From the NCBI RefSeq assembly GCF_012516375.2, contig NZ_CP051204.2, forward strand, positions 4,278,001 through 4,342,000: DNA of 64,000 nucleotides, in the 5' to 3' direction. Positions 17,101 through 27,125 of the stretch are shown one piece after another. The notes below the pieces were generated by a model, which did not search any database, was not told the origin of the DNA, and worked only from the letters and a program-made list of their open reading frames with translations. The stretch's first letter is position 1, and every line of letters starts with the position of its first letter. The DNA is from Chitinophaga oryzae (GTDB lineage: Bacteria; Bacteroidota; Bacteroidia; Chitinophagales; Chitinophagaceae). The position numbers were made by a program, and so were the translations under genes.

Positions 17101-18445
17101 CAAAGACTGTCATCTTACCGGAGGCTTTGCATTCTACCTGTGGTTCGGCGATAGTCCCGACGCCGGTCAGTTCGTACTGACTGCCGGCGGTTACCATCCC
17201 GCCTTTAAACCACCTGATTATTACCCTGAAGTAGCCCGGCTGGGATTCAACTGGCAGGTATCTGGCGATGTGTCCATCAAAGGCAGCTCCTACTTTGCCT
17301 TTACGCCATCCTGTGCCATGGCCGGCGGACGACTACAGGTACAGTTCCAGTCAGGTCCGCTGCGCGCCTGGTTCGACGCCGGCGCCAATTTCCTTGTCAC
17401 CTGGCATCCATTGACATTTACCGCCAGCATATGGGAAGAAATCGGCGTGTCGCTCACCGTAAAAGTGTGGTTTATCCATAAAACGCTCAGCGCCAGCGTA
17501 GGCGCCGCGGTGGATATGTGGGGACCGCCGATCGGCGGTATTGTAAGGGTGCATGTTGTCTTTGTCACCTTTAAAATCAGGATCGGTTCTGACGGTGCCC
17601 AGGACAAAAACAAACAGGTACTGGTATGGGATGAATTCAAAGAAATGTTACCGAAGCCCGAAGACCGCTGTACGATCATCGCCAACGACGGTTTGACCAA
17701 TATGCTGGAAAAGGACACCGTATCAGGTCAGATTATCTACAACGGTGACACTACCGGCAACCCCACTACGAAAGTTTGGTTCCTGCGGTCAGGCAGGCTA
17801 AGGTTCACCACCAAAAGCATGATCCCTGCCACCAGTCTGACTTATGGCAATGACAGCGGGCAACGCGTAAACGGCGCTTCCAACATCAGCATCCGTCCGA
17901 TGAATATTACCACTGCGACCGCCGTCCATAATCTATGTATCACGCAAAACAGCGCCAGCGGCGATCCTATCAGTGTTGACGGCTGGACGTTCACCGCCAA
18001 CTACGGGAATGTAGCCGCTACCTTATGGGGACAACCCATAACAGAAAACGGGCAGTTTGTACAGGCACCCTCCACCCCCTCAGCTGATACGGTAGGCAGT
18101 CAGCTCACCGGCTATACCGTAGAAGCGCCAGCCCCTCAACCCGGCTACACCTTCGGTATCGTGCAGATGCGATTGCTGCTGAACGAATATATCTGCCAGA
18201 CCGATAATCCGCAGAACCCGCTCAGCAAATCACATGCTTACAACAACGACTATACGCCGTCCGCCAGCGACACTACCCTCGCCGATATCAGCACTATCGG
18301 GACTACGCTAACGGCCGCCAGGAACGCGTTGTACGCAGAACTGCAACAGGACGGCCTTTATACCGGCAGCAATGACAGTATGCAACAGATGGGCGCCACC
18401 GCCAACGGCTTATTTGTTGACATTCCAATGGAACAATCCAACTGA
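14144..18445 (+). CDS. DUF6603 domain-containing large protein (locus A)
   Basis: 1433 aa, no signal peptide, dominated by alternating polar and hydrophobic beta strands. The DUF6603-type signature lies in the centre: PPGGPPFFMVSGLMGGFGFN (around residues 825-845), then RTLALPTFDEVQNFPLL, and later GGYHPAFKPPDYYPEVARLG and FTPSCAMAGGRLQVQF. The part before it consists of repeated strands of the type LTGDLTLKKGYLIITS and LSLSYKDQVIYCNIN. The C-terminal ~220 residues form a separate region (RFTTKSMIPATS) also found in the giant paralogue at 52254. Alignment of the motifs puts this whole protein against residues from about 1420 onwards of the 3204-aa locus B protein. The domain's role is unknown; an elongated beta scaffold is my inference. 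Next gene begins 2 bp after its stop. Confidence 0.8.
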   Translation: MDISELISKLRADASAAGQVVLNTAYLSDAQVATIQGVLGMAPTRYITIKNLRAGDIPDAQNSAVTITAGQADLLNQNSLPVKELIFTVGAAQTIDFILNLALPSSWQWTSSFPDLSLPPFTLLPVSDGYFVYTTTSQSDYQVNANRSIPLSAGLNFSCLTDVSKIPKLAAILGSVPSGNLPLSGTADFKNNTTAYPATTLLVPLLSQLPLTNKFKLSNLQLKIEITDPDGAAQDIITGLWATDPMFNLLFLLDNTSSLMIEVDCTPLSSAGTTLAQLSSCSIAQALIGSSWHFENFVPAALSGAFGSITFDVILSLSFSGGFNVRGITFRAYSDSSLGLGLFTLSGFQLNFTLDNPGGQAAAYVHMLIEAKIPLQTFKGNFIGTIDISTSDNTNTGSTWNIDTITAAYPDTVSFTDLIQELDPGITFPQELAELTFSDFSLEADPGGNSYTCACYGTLDMHLFDVMLSTQFSLLITHNGSTSYELKADTIVGETFLNADLQLNNNEIVFTGSAKDIPLTDLLASIFSDINIDLTILPEITLSAISIQYNTPSVDTLTITGSLDYNGTMGDFQLVGQKSNNQWQFVAMAGFDLNPAFDIGAHIPLVGGKLTGDLTLKKGYLIITSKAPQGIKFTGLPPNIPPGISFYFDLELRGKDTPVTLPVLAYSADFKAVMNSFYLATSEADISSGNTAYTIQIGKNLGPLYVDSLSLSYKDQVIYCNINATMKVGPFDAALDGLGIGTSLSAFTPSFSLNGLSFDFTTASFSIDGALIRIPDSQLAQGVSLQFDGALIVKIQQLGLAALGSYAQLSDGEASFFIFLEADFPPGGPPFFMVSGLMGGFGFNRTLALPTFDEVQNFPLLALDAPPTGSKKDVAMHTLQVLEGQIPGTDNTKRQWASPRSGDYWMALGVAFNSFEIINGKLLLTAELGRETQFSLLGLSWMALPQKAVEGDRLVFVELQMAAVLKPEDGTLQIGASLTSNSFVLTKDCHLTGGFAFYLWFGDSPDAGQFVLTAGGYHPAFKPPDYYPEVARLGFNWQVSGDVSIKGSSYFAFTPSCAMAGGRLQVQFQSGPLRAWFDAGANFLVTWHPLTFTASIWEEIGVSLTVKVWFIHKTLSASVGAAVDMWGPPIGGIVRVHVVFVTFKIRIGSDGAQDKNKQVLVWDEFKEMLPKPEDRCTIIANDGLTNMLEKDTVSGQIIYNGDTTGNPTTKVWFLRSGRLRFTTKSMIPATSLTYGNDSGQRVNGASNISIRPMNITTATAVHNLCITQNSASGDPISVDGWTFTANYGNVAATLWGQPITENGQFVQAPSTPSADTVGSQLTGYTVEAPAPQPGYTFGIVQMRLLLNEYICQTDNPQNPLSKSHAYNNDYTPSASDTTLADISTIGTTLTAARNALYAELQQDGLYTGSNDSMQQMGATANGLFVDIPMEQSN

Positions 18446-18447
18446 TT

Positions 18448-20736
18448 ATGAAAAACATAAAAGACCTGAATGACGATATCCCTGTGGGGGACATTAAGTT
18501 GTTCGACAACTATATTCCCTCCATCGAAGCCGGCAATTACTTCATAACTGTCCGGCAGCCGGTATACAACGACAGTACGCAGCTGGATACCGATGGCGTG
18601 GACGCCGTGCAGGAATTCACCGTAACAGCCCCGCAGTTCTTTATTGATAAAGCGCAGGTAGTAGGTATGTACCCTGCTCCCGGCAGCAGCGGTAAATACA
18701 GTGAAGTGCTACCCAACATTGTCCTGAAAGATGCGGGACTTCCCTGGGAAAGAGGTATGGACAAACCCGGTACGCCGTGGCTGGCGCTTATGGTATTCCA
18801 GGAAACCGAGCTGAATGACGGCGACGATACCGGCGACAAATCCACCACGACCACCGTAGCAGCATTTCAGCAGGGCCAGAGCGGCGTATTAATGCCCAAA
18901 ATTACCCGTGAAGATGACATAGACCCGAAAAGCAGCTGTAAAACAATCAGTATGAGTGTTGATGTTTTTCAGAAGATCGCGCCTGGGCTCGACGAGCTGT
19001 CCTATCTCTCCCATATCCGCAGGATCAACACCGACAACTGCGCTATCGGCGGCATCAATGAACACGGGCTCTTCTCCGTGGTGGCCGCTAACCGCTTCTG
19101 CCTGTCGCCCGAAAGCCAGCAAACCCAGCTAAAGAACATTGTACACCTGGTGTCGCTGGAGGGCATGGAGGAATACCTCCACCCAAAGGTTGACCTCAGC
19201 AGCTATTCAGGCGTAGTATTGCTAAGCCTGGCCAGCTGGACGTTCCAATCACAGGCAGACGGCTACAGCTTCCGTATGCTGGCTGAGAACCTGGTCAACT
19301 CGGAAAAAAACGGCAATGCCGTAGATCCGTCACTGTTATGGCTCCGGCTACCTGTGCCCGCAAACACCAACACGAATATGAATGCGGTCGTACGCCAGCG
19401 GATCAGTGACGGCTATGTTCCGCTCCCCTGGCAGACCCGCAGCGGCGAAAGCACCTTTGCCTGGTATCGCGGGCCATTGACTCCGTTGCTGCCGGCTCCC
19501 TCCACCACCCATTACCCAACAGCAGATGCAGCACTGATATTTGACAAAACACACGGCATATTTGACGTTGCACTGGCCGCTGCCTGGGAAACCGGCAGGG
19601 AGATAGCGCTGGCCGATGCGGCCTTCCTGCGCAAAGTAACGGACTTCCGGCAGCAAATGAACCTTATCGCCGACAAACTGATGCACCGCGCCACCTCGCC
19701 GCATTTCACGTCACAGGCGATAGCAGATACAGATCCCCGCTCCACCGTGCAGGAAAGGCTAAGATCTTTATTGACACCGCAACTGATAAAGGACATCGGC
19801 AATACCGCTTCACAGATGCCTGGCAAACGTGCGACGGTAACCAGGGCAAAAACCGCTGCACCGGACCCTCAACTGCAACTGAGCACATTCTTCGGGCGCA
19901 AAGACGTGCAGGAACGCCTGCAACAGCTGGCAGCGGACATTTCCGGAGAGTTGTCTGACTGGCTGGCAAAAGTAAAACTACTCTATCCTGTTCCATTCAG
20001 AAAGCTGATCGCAGACGAGCGGATGCTCCCCAACGAATCACTGCGTTTTTTTTATGTAGATCTCAATTGGCTGAATGCCGCTATCGACGGGGCCATGAGC
20101 TTCGGCATCACCTCCGGTAAAAACCAGCTGCTGCACGACATCGTGATGCCGGGAATCAGAGCCGCAGCACAGCAGAAAGCGGGTATGATACGGTCCCGGA
20201 TAACAGGGCGACAGACTGCCGACACACAGCCCCCGGACGTGATGAGCGGCTTCCTGCTGAGGTCCGACATGGTGAAGGCATGGCCCACACTGGTTATACG
20301 TGCCCGGGATGCCAGCGACAACTCCCTTAACATCATCCGGACAGACCACCTCGCCCCCAATGTATTGTTATGCATCTTCAGCGGGGTCCCCGACAACGTT
20401 ACCCTCAGCGAGCCTGCGGAAACGCTCTGCTTTGGCGTGGACGATGAAGGATATGCCGTTATCAGGAACATCGTTGCCGGCGATACCGCCCTGGGGCAAC
20501 AGCTGGGCACCGTGCAGGTCCGCGACCTCTCAGGAAAACAACAATACTGTATGCGCGCACCGGGCAGCCATGTGCTGAACATTGCACCGGAAGATCCTAA
20601 CGGCCTCGTACAAACGCTGCAGCGCTCCATGACCAGTTTAAAAACGCCGCCACCCAACGGTCAGTTAACCGCCGGCACACTGGCACTTCAGATGATGAAG
20701 TCTGCCGAAGCGGTGGTGTTCCAAAGTCAATCTTAA
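18448..20736 (+). CDS. Unrecognised 762-aa locus protein (fused form of two locus B genes)
   Basis: No signal peptide. Two regions can be told apart by comparison with locus B. Residues ~1-430 match the 61865 protein: the LPNIVLKDAGLPWERGM block, PGLDELSYLSHIRRINTD, and the long signature GYVPLPWQTRSGESTFAWYR followed by GPL and AAWETGREIALADAAF. Residues ~500-762 match the 63382 protein: LSDWLAKVKLLYPVPFRKLI, then ADERMLPNESLRFFYVDLNW and the DGAMSFGI tail. The second region is a compact, highly conserved block, so it probably carries the core function. I cannot name the family. The gene follows the DUF6603 gene by 2 bp and precedes the 1262-aa gene by 11 bp, so co-transcription is likely. 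Confidence 0.75.
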   Translation: MKNIKDLNDDIPVGDIKLFDNYIPSIEAGNYFITVRQPVYNDSTQLDTDGVDAVQEFTVTAPQFFIDKAQVVGMYPAPGSSGKYSEVLPNIVLKDAGLPWERGMDKPGTPWLALMVFQETELNDGDDTGDKSTTTTVAAFQQGQSGVLMPKITREDDIDPKSSCKTISMSVDVFQKIAPGLDELSYLSHIRRINTDNCAIGGINEHGLFSVVAANRFCLSPESQQTQLKNIVHLVSLEGMEEYLHPKVDLSSYSGVVLLSLASWTFQSQADGYSFRMLAENLVNSEKNGNAVDPSLLWLRLPVPANTNTNMNAVVRQRISDGYVPLPWQTRSGESTFAWYRGPLTPLLPAPSTTHYPTADAALIFDKTHGIFDVALAAAWETGREIALADAAFLRKVTDFRQQMNLIADKLMHRATSPHFTSQAIADTDPRSTVQERLRSLLTPQLIKDIGNTASQMPGKRATVTRAKTAAPDPQLQLSTFFGRKDVQERLQQLAADISGELSDWLAKVKLLYPVPFRKLIADERMLPNESLRFFYVDLNWLNAAIDGAMSFGITSGKNQLLHDIVMPGIRAAAQQKAGMIRSRITGRQTADTQPPDVMSGFLLRSDMVKAWPTLVIRARDASDNSLNIIRTDHLAPNVLLCIFSGVPDNVTLSEPAETLCFGVDDEGYAVIRNIVAGDTALGQQLGTVQVRDLSGKQQYCMRAPGSHVLNIAPEDPNGLVQTLQRSMTSLKTPPPNGQLTAGTLALQMMKSAEAVVFQSQS

Positions 20737-20747
20737 AATCAATCCGT

Positions 20748-23700
20748 ATGAACTCCCCCGTTATAGTACCCATGGAACTGGATGTGCTGCTCGCCAATAC
20801 CGCCCTGATGGACAGGGACCAGTTCAGGCTGTGGTATTACAGTTATGCTTCCATGAGAAACAAAACATGGTCGGACCCTGAACCTCCGGCTTTTACCGAT
20901 GGTCATGCCATGCCAGGCACAGGGGCTTACCTGCACTGGACCTTACCGCGCTCGCTGCGTGTTGGCAAAGCCGACAGCACCAGCGACTTTCCGCTTATTC
21001 CCAATCGTTGGCTTATTGTACGCATATACCGTGACGCCGGTGGACAAAATGTACAGCAAACATGGATGCTGGAAGCTGACTGCCCCAATCCCGACAACGA
21101 CCCCAACAGCTGCTATTTTATTGTCAACGATACCGTAAAAAACAACTGGGCCGGCAGCGGCGACACGAACAGAAGCGGCGCGTTCCTGATACCTTTTGAC
21201 CAGGGAGATAATTCCGATACGCAGTCCTATTATCTTAGTATAGGACGGGCCTTTGATTTGTCCGGTTGGAAGGAGGCCTATCCTGAAAACATGTTTATCA
21301 CGGCCCTGGGCCCGGGCAATGCGGAGTTCTGCGGCTACATAGGGTTTAACCTGGGTGTATTGTCTTTCTACGACAGTCTTGCGGGCGTACCGGACACCAC
21401 GTCACTCAGCTATATGGTTACAGGCTGGTATGCAGACCCCGGCAGCGATATCCTTGTTACAGGCAATACCGGTTTTACGGGCGCAGCGACCGCAGATGCC
21501 GTATTAACTGCCTTAAACTGGCAACTGGCACAGGGACAAAGCGCCGGTGACAGCAATATTACGCTGTACAGCGGAATGTCATTTAATCTTCCCTGGAATG
21601 CTACCGCTGAGCAGCCACCGGCTAATGACGAGCTGCAAAAACTACGGGATTCCCGGCACATGTCGGTTTGTGTGGCCAACACTGGCCTGGAAGCCTTCAG
21701 TACGCTGGTGGCCACGCAACTGGAAAACATGCAGGGGTACACAGACCCGGGTAAAACACTTGAATTGCTGCGCGCCTTCCAGTTCGACCTGTTGCCCGAA
21801 CTCAATAACGTAAATGGCACCCAGCTCGTAAACGAAAGAATACAACAGGCCTGGTTCAACGCCCATTTTGGCGGCAACCGCTGGAAGATTGTCCCCTCCA
21901 CCGAAAACCAGCAGGCCGCAGGCTATCAGATTTCCGCCGGCGATGCCGCCTGGCTGCAACAGCTGAACCAGGACCAACAGGCCCTTGATGAAGCGCTCAC
22001 GCAGCTTTTAAGCCTGCAATGGGACCTGAACGCGGTATGGTGGAAATATCATTCCCTTCAGCGTACATTTTACAATGCTGACCAGAACTGGCCGAAGATA
22101 TCCGCCGATCAGCTGAAACCCTACCTCGACCCGGATGACCCGAAGAGCACAATGGGACAGGTACTGGCACAGCTGAAAGTAGTAAACGACCTGCTTCCCA
22201 AAGTACCACAGCCACAAAAAGGAGTCGCCAATCAACAGGATGCATTACAGCAGGGCATTGCCACTTTCGCCCAAAGTAAACAGATCAGCGCAGGCTATGT
22301 GTTAAAAGCCGTGGCGCAACCCCGTTACTGGCTCCCCAACAACCCCAATATCATCGTCTCCGGCGTATCTCTTGATCCGCTTGGCGATCCGGAAACAGCC
22401 CTCCAGGTAAGGCTGCCCTCACAACTGATACAGTCGTTTACCATAGACAATCAGCAAATCAGCGCTTCAACACTGGGAAATATCATCCCTTCGTTAACCA
22501 GCGCTCAACCGTTGCCGGCAAACGTACAGGATATTTATACGGAATTCTTCCTGCTGGACCCGGCAAACGCAGCACAGATAGCACAAAAAACAGGCTTATC
22601 GCCGGATGATGTGTATAATGCGATGAACGCCCATGAAACCACCTGTTATACCACAGGCGTACTGCCGGCATTTGACCTGAGCGAATGGCAGCAGCAATGG
22701 AGTCCTTTGTTTATGGAATGGCAGATGACGCACACGCCTGTTCCTTTTGCATGGCAAAACACGCCCAACTGGACCTTCGATGGTACCGACTATAAAATGA
22801 CCGCTTCTCCCCAGGGACAGGGAACGCCTTACATTATTTCGGGCAGGGCGGCCCTGAGCACCCATACCCAAATGACTTTCGGCGCGCGCCTCAAAGCCTT
22901 TGCCCGGCAATATAACGACGGAGATCTGAATGACCTGTGGAAGGAAATTAACGATACGGACCAGTGGCGCTTTCTATCCCAGGAACTGGCGGACACCAAT
23001 GACTACCTCGCCCAGCGTGACAAAAGACTTTACCGCAAACCCGGCCACGCTGCGTTTACCTATCAAAACCAACAGCTGACATACTCTAAGATCATGGGAT
23101 ATCCCGATGATACCAACATATATCCTTTTGATACTCCTTCTTTTGCACAGGGGCTGGTGAACACGCTCCCCGCTGTTAACAAAGATGGTCCCAGCGAATT
23201 TCCCTTTCACCAGGTCAGAGGAGGCGAATTTTATTTCACACAGCTGGTCATATACGATAAGTTCGGCAGGATCCTGGAGTTGGTACAGCCTGCCGACGGC
23301 GGCGTATTTGACGCAGACAGTTTTCCGCTGATGGTGGATACCGCCTTTGCCGTGGAACATAAGCTATCAGCCGGTATCAATGCTCCGTTCCAGGTGCCGC
23401 CGCGGGTACTGCAGCCATCGCGGCTAAATATGCTGCTGGCAGATTACCGGGACAAAAGCAATGTACTGGGCATCACTTCCGATGTTAATCCCATATGCGG
23501 ATGGGTGGTCGTCAATCATGTCGACAAGTCGCTCCTGCTGTTCTTCCCTGACGGCAGCAACGCCGGTGAAATACTCCTGCTGGCAGATACGAACGGGATG
23601 CATATCCAGTGGACGCCTCCTCCCAACAACAACCTGGTATCCCTGGCAGACGTAGGTAACCGGTCGAAACAGCTGGGCGCTTTTGCCACAGCGCTGATAG

Positions 23701-24536
23701 CCAAAACACCGACTGCATTCGACGCTTTCCTGAAAGCCATTGACAGCACCTTATGGACAGTAGATCCCCTGGGCAAACGCACCGACCAGGACCTTTCGCT
23801 GTTCATCGGACGACCGCTGGCGCTGGTGGCCCTCACGTTGCAACTGAAACTGAACGGTCAGGTGTTAAAAAGTGAGGACTGGCCTTTTCCGTTGCAGGAT
23901 GTGCCACCGGACCCGCATGTTCCCTCACTGGGCGCCTGTGTTTTTGACGTACGTTTCGGCGACCAGGCGTCCCGGGAAGACGGTGTCATCGGTTATTTCG
24001 AAGCAGAAAACTACGACCTGTTCAACTGTGTGGTCACGCCGGACAGCTCGGATAATTACCTGCAGCAGATAGGGCCGCTGGACAGTGATAACGGGAATTA
24101 CGTACAGCTGTCGTTTGACGACGCCGACCCTGTATATCTCACCGTATTGGCCGACCCACGGGCATCCATACACGCTTTTACCGGTATACTGCCGGTGAAG
24201 GAAGTGAAGTTACCGGAAGAATTTGTAGAAAAGCCATTATCCTCGCTGGACATCACTTTCAGGGCGGGACCGGTATTGTCTGCCATTCAGCCCTCAGACC
24301 AGATGGCCGGACAACCGCTACATGCCGATGCACTCACCTATCTGCCCGTGAGCGCCAAATTCGGCGTCTGGAGCTGGTGGCAAAACACGGTGGCCGATCC
24401 CGGAACTTCATCCGCCAGTTTCTCCTGGCAGGGATATACACTGACCAAAGCAACCACCACAGCAGACTTCAACAAGTACACCTCCAGCCTGCACGATGGA
24501 TATCTGCAATTTATCACCGATCAGGATTCTAAATAA
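20748..24536 (+). CDS. Unrecognised 1262-aa locus protein
   Basis: No signal peptide or transmembrane segment. Notable blocks: GTGAYLHWTLPRSLRV (about residues 58-73) followed by FPLIPNRWLIVRIYRD (~83-98); a helical, possibly coiled-coil stretch with QLNQDQQALDEALTQLLSLQ (~405-430); HQVRGGEFYFTQLVIYDKFG (~820); PPRVLQPSRLNML; CGWVVVNHVDKSLLLFFPDG; and LFIGRPLALVALTLQL (~1015). The first ~100 and last ~450 residues look most conserved in character, the middle more variable and Gln/Asp-rich. I do not recognise a named family. A counterpart would be expected in locus B just past the window end, because the genes before it are collinear. It is followed by the first fibre-like gene after 14 bp. 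Confidence 0.74.
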   Translation: MNSPVIVPMELDVLLANTALMDRDQFRLWYYSYASMRNKTWSDPEPPAFTDGHAMPGTGAYLHWTLPRSLRVGKADSTSDFPLIPNRWLIVRIYRDAGGQNVQQTWMLEADCPNPDNDPNSCYFIVNDTVKNNWAGSGDTNRSGAFLIPFDQGDNSDTQSYYLSIGRAFDLSGWKEAYPENMFITALGPGNAEFCGYIGFNLGVLSFYDSLAGVPDTTSLSYMVTGWYADPGSDILVTGNTGFTGAATADAVLTALNWQLAQGQSAGDSNITLYSGMSFNLPWNATAEQPPANDELQKLRDSRHMSVCVANTGLEAFSTLVATQLENMQGYTDPGKTLELLRAFQFDLLPELNNVNGTQLVNERIQQAWFNAHFGGNRWKIVPSTENQQAAGYQISAGDAAWLQQLNQDQQALDEALTQLLSLQWDLNAVWWKYHSLQRTFYNADQNWPKISADQLKPYLDPDDPKSTMGQVLAQLKVVNDLLPKVPQPQKGVANQQDALQQGIATFAQSKQISAGYVLKAVAQPRYWLPNNPNIIVSGVSLDPLGDPETALQVRLPSQLIQSFTIDNQQISASTLGNIIPSLTSAQPLPANVQDIYTEFFLLDPANAAQIAQKTGLSPDDVYNAMNAHETTCYTTGVLPAFDLSEWQQQWSPLFMEWQMTHTPVPFAWQNTPNWTFDGTDYKMTASPQGQGTPYIISGRAALSTHTQMTFGARLKAFARQYNDGDLNDLWKEINDTDQWRFLSQELADTNDYLAQRDKRLYRKPGHAAFTYQNQQLTYSKIMGYPDDTNIYPFDTPSFAQGLVNTLPAVNKDGPSEFPFHQVRGGEFYFTQLVIYDKFGRILELVQPADGGVFDADSFPLMVDTAFAVEHKLSAGINAPFQVPPRVLQPSRLNMLLADYRDKSNVLGITSDVNPICGWVVVNHVDKSLLLFFPDGSNAGEILLLADTNGMHIQWTPPPNNNLVSLADVGNRSKQLGAFATALIAKTPTAFDAFLKAIDSTLWTVDPLGKRTDQDLSLFIGRPLALVALTLQLKLNGQVLKSEDWPFPLQDVPPDPHVPSLGACVFDVRFGDQASREDGVIGYFEAENYDLFNCVVTPDSSDNYLQQIGPLDSDNGNYVQLSFDDADPVYLTVLADPRASIHAFTGILPVKEVKLPEEFVEKPLSSLDITFRAGPVLSAIQPSDQMAGQPLHADALTYLPVSAKFGVWSWWQNTVADPGTSSASFSWQGYTLTKATTTADFNKYTSSLHDGYLQFITDQDSK

Positions 24537-24550
24537 AAAAGTATACTACT

Positions 24551-26122
24551 ATGCAAACAGACACCAAACCGGAGCTGCTGCTCGACTATAATGTCACCCC
24601 CCTTCCTTCTCCCCTTGTGCCCGGCCAAAGTGGAAAGGTTAAAATCACGGTAGAAGACAGTCCCTACTACTGCGACCAGATACAATTCAGCGTACCGTGC
24701 GGGGATGATCCAGCCGATATATTCGCCACACCGCCGCCCAAGCCGTCACTCTGCATCTCCAATAACCACTGGACAACCGGCGATCCTAAACCTATACATA
24801 ATACAGAAGGAGGACCTCATTATTACCAATGGACAGTCAGCAATGCGGAGAACAACTACGCAGTGATCAAGACAGACTTCACCTTTACCGGCAATGTTAA
24901 TGCCCTGGGTGGACAGGCGCAGATAATCATTGATGAGGACTCCGGCACCAACCCGGGAGACCTTGAAGGAAGAGAAGGCTACCGTAGTGTGACGAAAAGC
25001 GACAAACCGTTGTTTTACCTCCGCAATCTTTTAGCCATCGACCACCTGTCACCCGGATTCCCCTGCGGGGCATTCAAATTGGGGTATCCCATAGAAATAA
25101 CCTGGGAAGGCAATGGCACCTCCTACGATCTTTACCAGAGTGGCATCAGCAAAGCGATATACAGCGGGCAGGATACCAACTATACTCTCGAACAAGGCAT
25201 TACCGATATCACCACCTTTTGCTGCGTGGCCCATAACGCCAATGGAGACAAACTGTATGAATGTCTCACGCTGACGGTGACCAATCCGGCCATTACCGCA
25301 CAAACAGTGACTTCCGCCGGACAAGAAGAAGTAGATGGAGACATGACCACCAACCAGGCTACCTGCAATACTTTAAGCCTGAGCAGCAACCCGACCGTAA
25401 TGGCGGCCCCGCCTCCAAATGCCAGTAACCTGATTGACAATGCATCCGCCTTTCGTCTGAACGGTGATTTCAAAGTAGGTGGTGACGCCTCCTTCACCGG
25501 CCCCCTCACCTGCGACAGCATCAACACAGACAACCTTACCATACAGCAGTCGCTAACGTTGAACACCCAGCAGGAATCGTTATTCGGCGCTCCCATACTC
25601 GTTACCTCCGGCATCGACATCGGTTTTGGTATTGTACCAGCAGTTTCGGATGGTTACGCCGTGGTTACCGTATCAGGACCTATCCTTCCCATCACCGAAT
25701 CTGCCGCTTATGGTGCGCTTGGCATCGCCGGTGTGCTGGACTGGATTTATACCTACGGGGGAAATTCAGGTTTACAATATATGTCAGAGACGGACGGGTA
25801 CCTGATGCTTCCGGTACCGGCAGGCAGTAGCTGGATGTACCAGGGTGCAAACATTATTGCTTCCGCACCAATAAGCTTTATCAGTGTGTACTGGATCCCT
25901 GTAGGGAAGGCAGGTAGTGAGCAAAGCGTCGGCTTTAAAACGCCCCCGCCTTCCGGGAAAAATATCCCTGATGACAAGCATCCCCGTGCACACTTTGAGC
26001 GATATCTGGCAGCAAAAAGGAAACGGCGCAGCGAGTTGATCGCGTCCATGGAAACAATGCTGGAAACAACGTTCGATGCTGCTCAAAAGGAAGAGATGAT
26101 TGAGCAGCTCATGAAACTCTGA
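24551..26122 (+). CDS. Fibre-like protein 1 with Ig-like module (locus A)
   Basis: 523 aa, no signal peptide. Three parts can be seen. Residues ~1-165 are a beta domain unique to this member (SGKVKITVEDSPYYCDQIQF, several Cys). Residues ~175-255 are an Ig-like module shared with the next two genes: GYPIEITWEGNGTSYDLY, LEQGITDITTF, GDKLYECLTLTVTNPAIT. A stalk of short beta repeats follows (FKVGGDASFTGPLTCDSINT, LTIQQSLTL), and then a head ending FISVYWIPVGKAG. The last ~55 residues form a charged helix rich in Lys, Arg and Glu. The layout resembles trimeric adhesins or phage tail fibres, but that is by analogy only. Confidence 0.7.
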   Translation: MQTDTKPELLLDYNVTPLPSPLVPGQSGKVKITVEDSPYYCDQIQFSVPCGDDPADIFATPPPKPSLCISNNHWTTGDPKPIHNTEGGPHYYQWTVSNAENNYAVIKTDFTFTGNVNALGGQAQIIIDEDSGTNPGDLEGREGYRSVTKSDKPLFYLRNLLAIDHLSPGFPCGAFKLGYPIEITWEGNGTSYDLYQSGISKAIYSGQDTNYTLEQGITDITTFCCVAHNANGDKLYECLTLTVTNPAITAQTVTSAGQEEVDGDMTTNQATCNTLSLSSNPTVMAAPPPNASNLIDNASAFRLNGDFKVGGDASFTGPLTCDSINTDNLTIQQSLTLNTQQESLFGAPILVTSGIDIGFGIVPAVSDGYAVVTVSGPILPITESAAYGALGIAGVLDWIYTYGGNSGLQYMSETDGYLMLPVPAGSSWMYQGANIIASAPISFISVYWIPVGKAGSEQSVGFKTPPPSGKNIPDDKHPRAHFERYLAAKRKRRSELIASMETMLETTFDAAQKEEMIEQLMKL

Positions 26123-26152
26123 CAGATTCTTCAGCATTTCAAAATTATTAAT

Positions 26153-27103
26153 ATGGACCACTACATTTCAAAAGGGCAATCAGACCAGGAGCCATTGTCT
26201 CTGGCCAGCTTCATTTCTTATCCCTATCAGAACTTCCAGGGAGTGCCGGTTACGCAGTTTACCGCAGGCAGCCCGTTTAGCGTCAGATGGGACAGCAATG
26301 GCACTAATTTTAATTTATATGTGAGTGGCAATCCCCAGCCATTGCACACAGGGGCTGGTACTTCCGCCGATCTGCCACAGGGACTGCAAACCAACACTAC
26401 CCTGATACTGGAAGCAGACAATAATGTGGACAAGCGATATGCTTTCCTGACCATTATTATCAGCAATCCTGTGCTAACGCCGGAAACCATCTGGCATGAC
26501 ACCGGGAATATGACCAACGCAGGCACACTGAACGTGGAAGGAAGCCTGTACAATACTACGCTTACTTTTGGCAGCGAAGGTGTCCTGAACATGGGCGATA
26601 ACGGTTTCTTTCAGGACTTAACGGTGAGCCAGACTTCAAAAATCAGCGGCACCGCTTTCTCCAACGGCCTGCAAAGCCCCACCAGCAATATCAACAGCCT
26701 CACTATTACCAATAATCTGAAGACAGACGGCACAACCATCGCAATGATCGGAGGAGGGCATCTTCTCAAGTTCGGTATCGCTTTCGATATCCTGGAGGTA
26801 ACGGCAAAGACAGATGGTTTCGCCATTATTACAATAAACCCTAAGGACTGCGACACCAACGTAGCATCCAGCTGTACTATCACCTATGGCCTTCAGCAGT
26901 ATACCGTCAACGGCATGGTGCTGGAAGAAGACAGTACCGCAGACATTCCCCAATCCGGATACTGTTGTATTCCCATCCGGAACGGAGACACGTGGAGCTG
27001 CAGCGGGAGCAACAGCGGAGGCGACAAAGTGCCGCTGATCTCCGTTTTTTGGGTCCCCCTTGGCGGTGGTAGTGATTCGTACACCACGTCAGGAGGAAAT
27101 TAA
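26153..27103 (+). CDS. Fibre-like protein 2 with Ig-like module (locus A)
   Basis: 316 aa, no signal peptide. It starts almost directly with the Ig-like module (GSPFSVRWDSNGTNFNLYVS, then LPQGLQTNTTLILEADN and DKRYAFLTIIISNPVLTPET), followed by a repeat stalk (GTLNVEGSLYNTTLTFGSEG, LTVSQTSKISG, INSLTITNNLKTDG) and a head domain ending LISVFWVPLGGG. It lacks the charged C-terminal helix of its two neighbours. The shared motif order makes it a clear paralogue of the 24551 and 27126 genes. The gap after the previous gene is 30 bp. Function unknown; adhesin or fibre subunit is the best reading. Confidence 0.7.
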   Translation: MDHYISKGQSDQEPLSLASFISYPYQNFQGVPVTQFTAGSPFSVRWDSNGTNFNLYVSGNPQPLHTGAGTSADLPQGLQTNTTLILEADNNVDKRYAFLTIIISNPVLTPETIWHDTGNMTNAGTLNVEGSLYNTTLTFGSEGVLNMGDNGFFQDLTVSQTSKISGTAFSNGLQSPTSNINSLTITNNLKTDGTTIAMIGGGHLLKFGIAFDILEVTAKTDGFAIITINPKDCDTNVASSCTITYGLQQYTVNGMVLEEDSTADIPQSGYCCIPIRNGDTWSCSGSNSGGDKVPLISVFWVPLGGGSDSYTTSGGN

Positions 27104-27125
27104 TTACCACATAAATCACCTCACT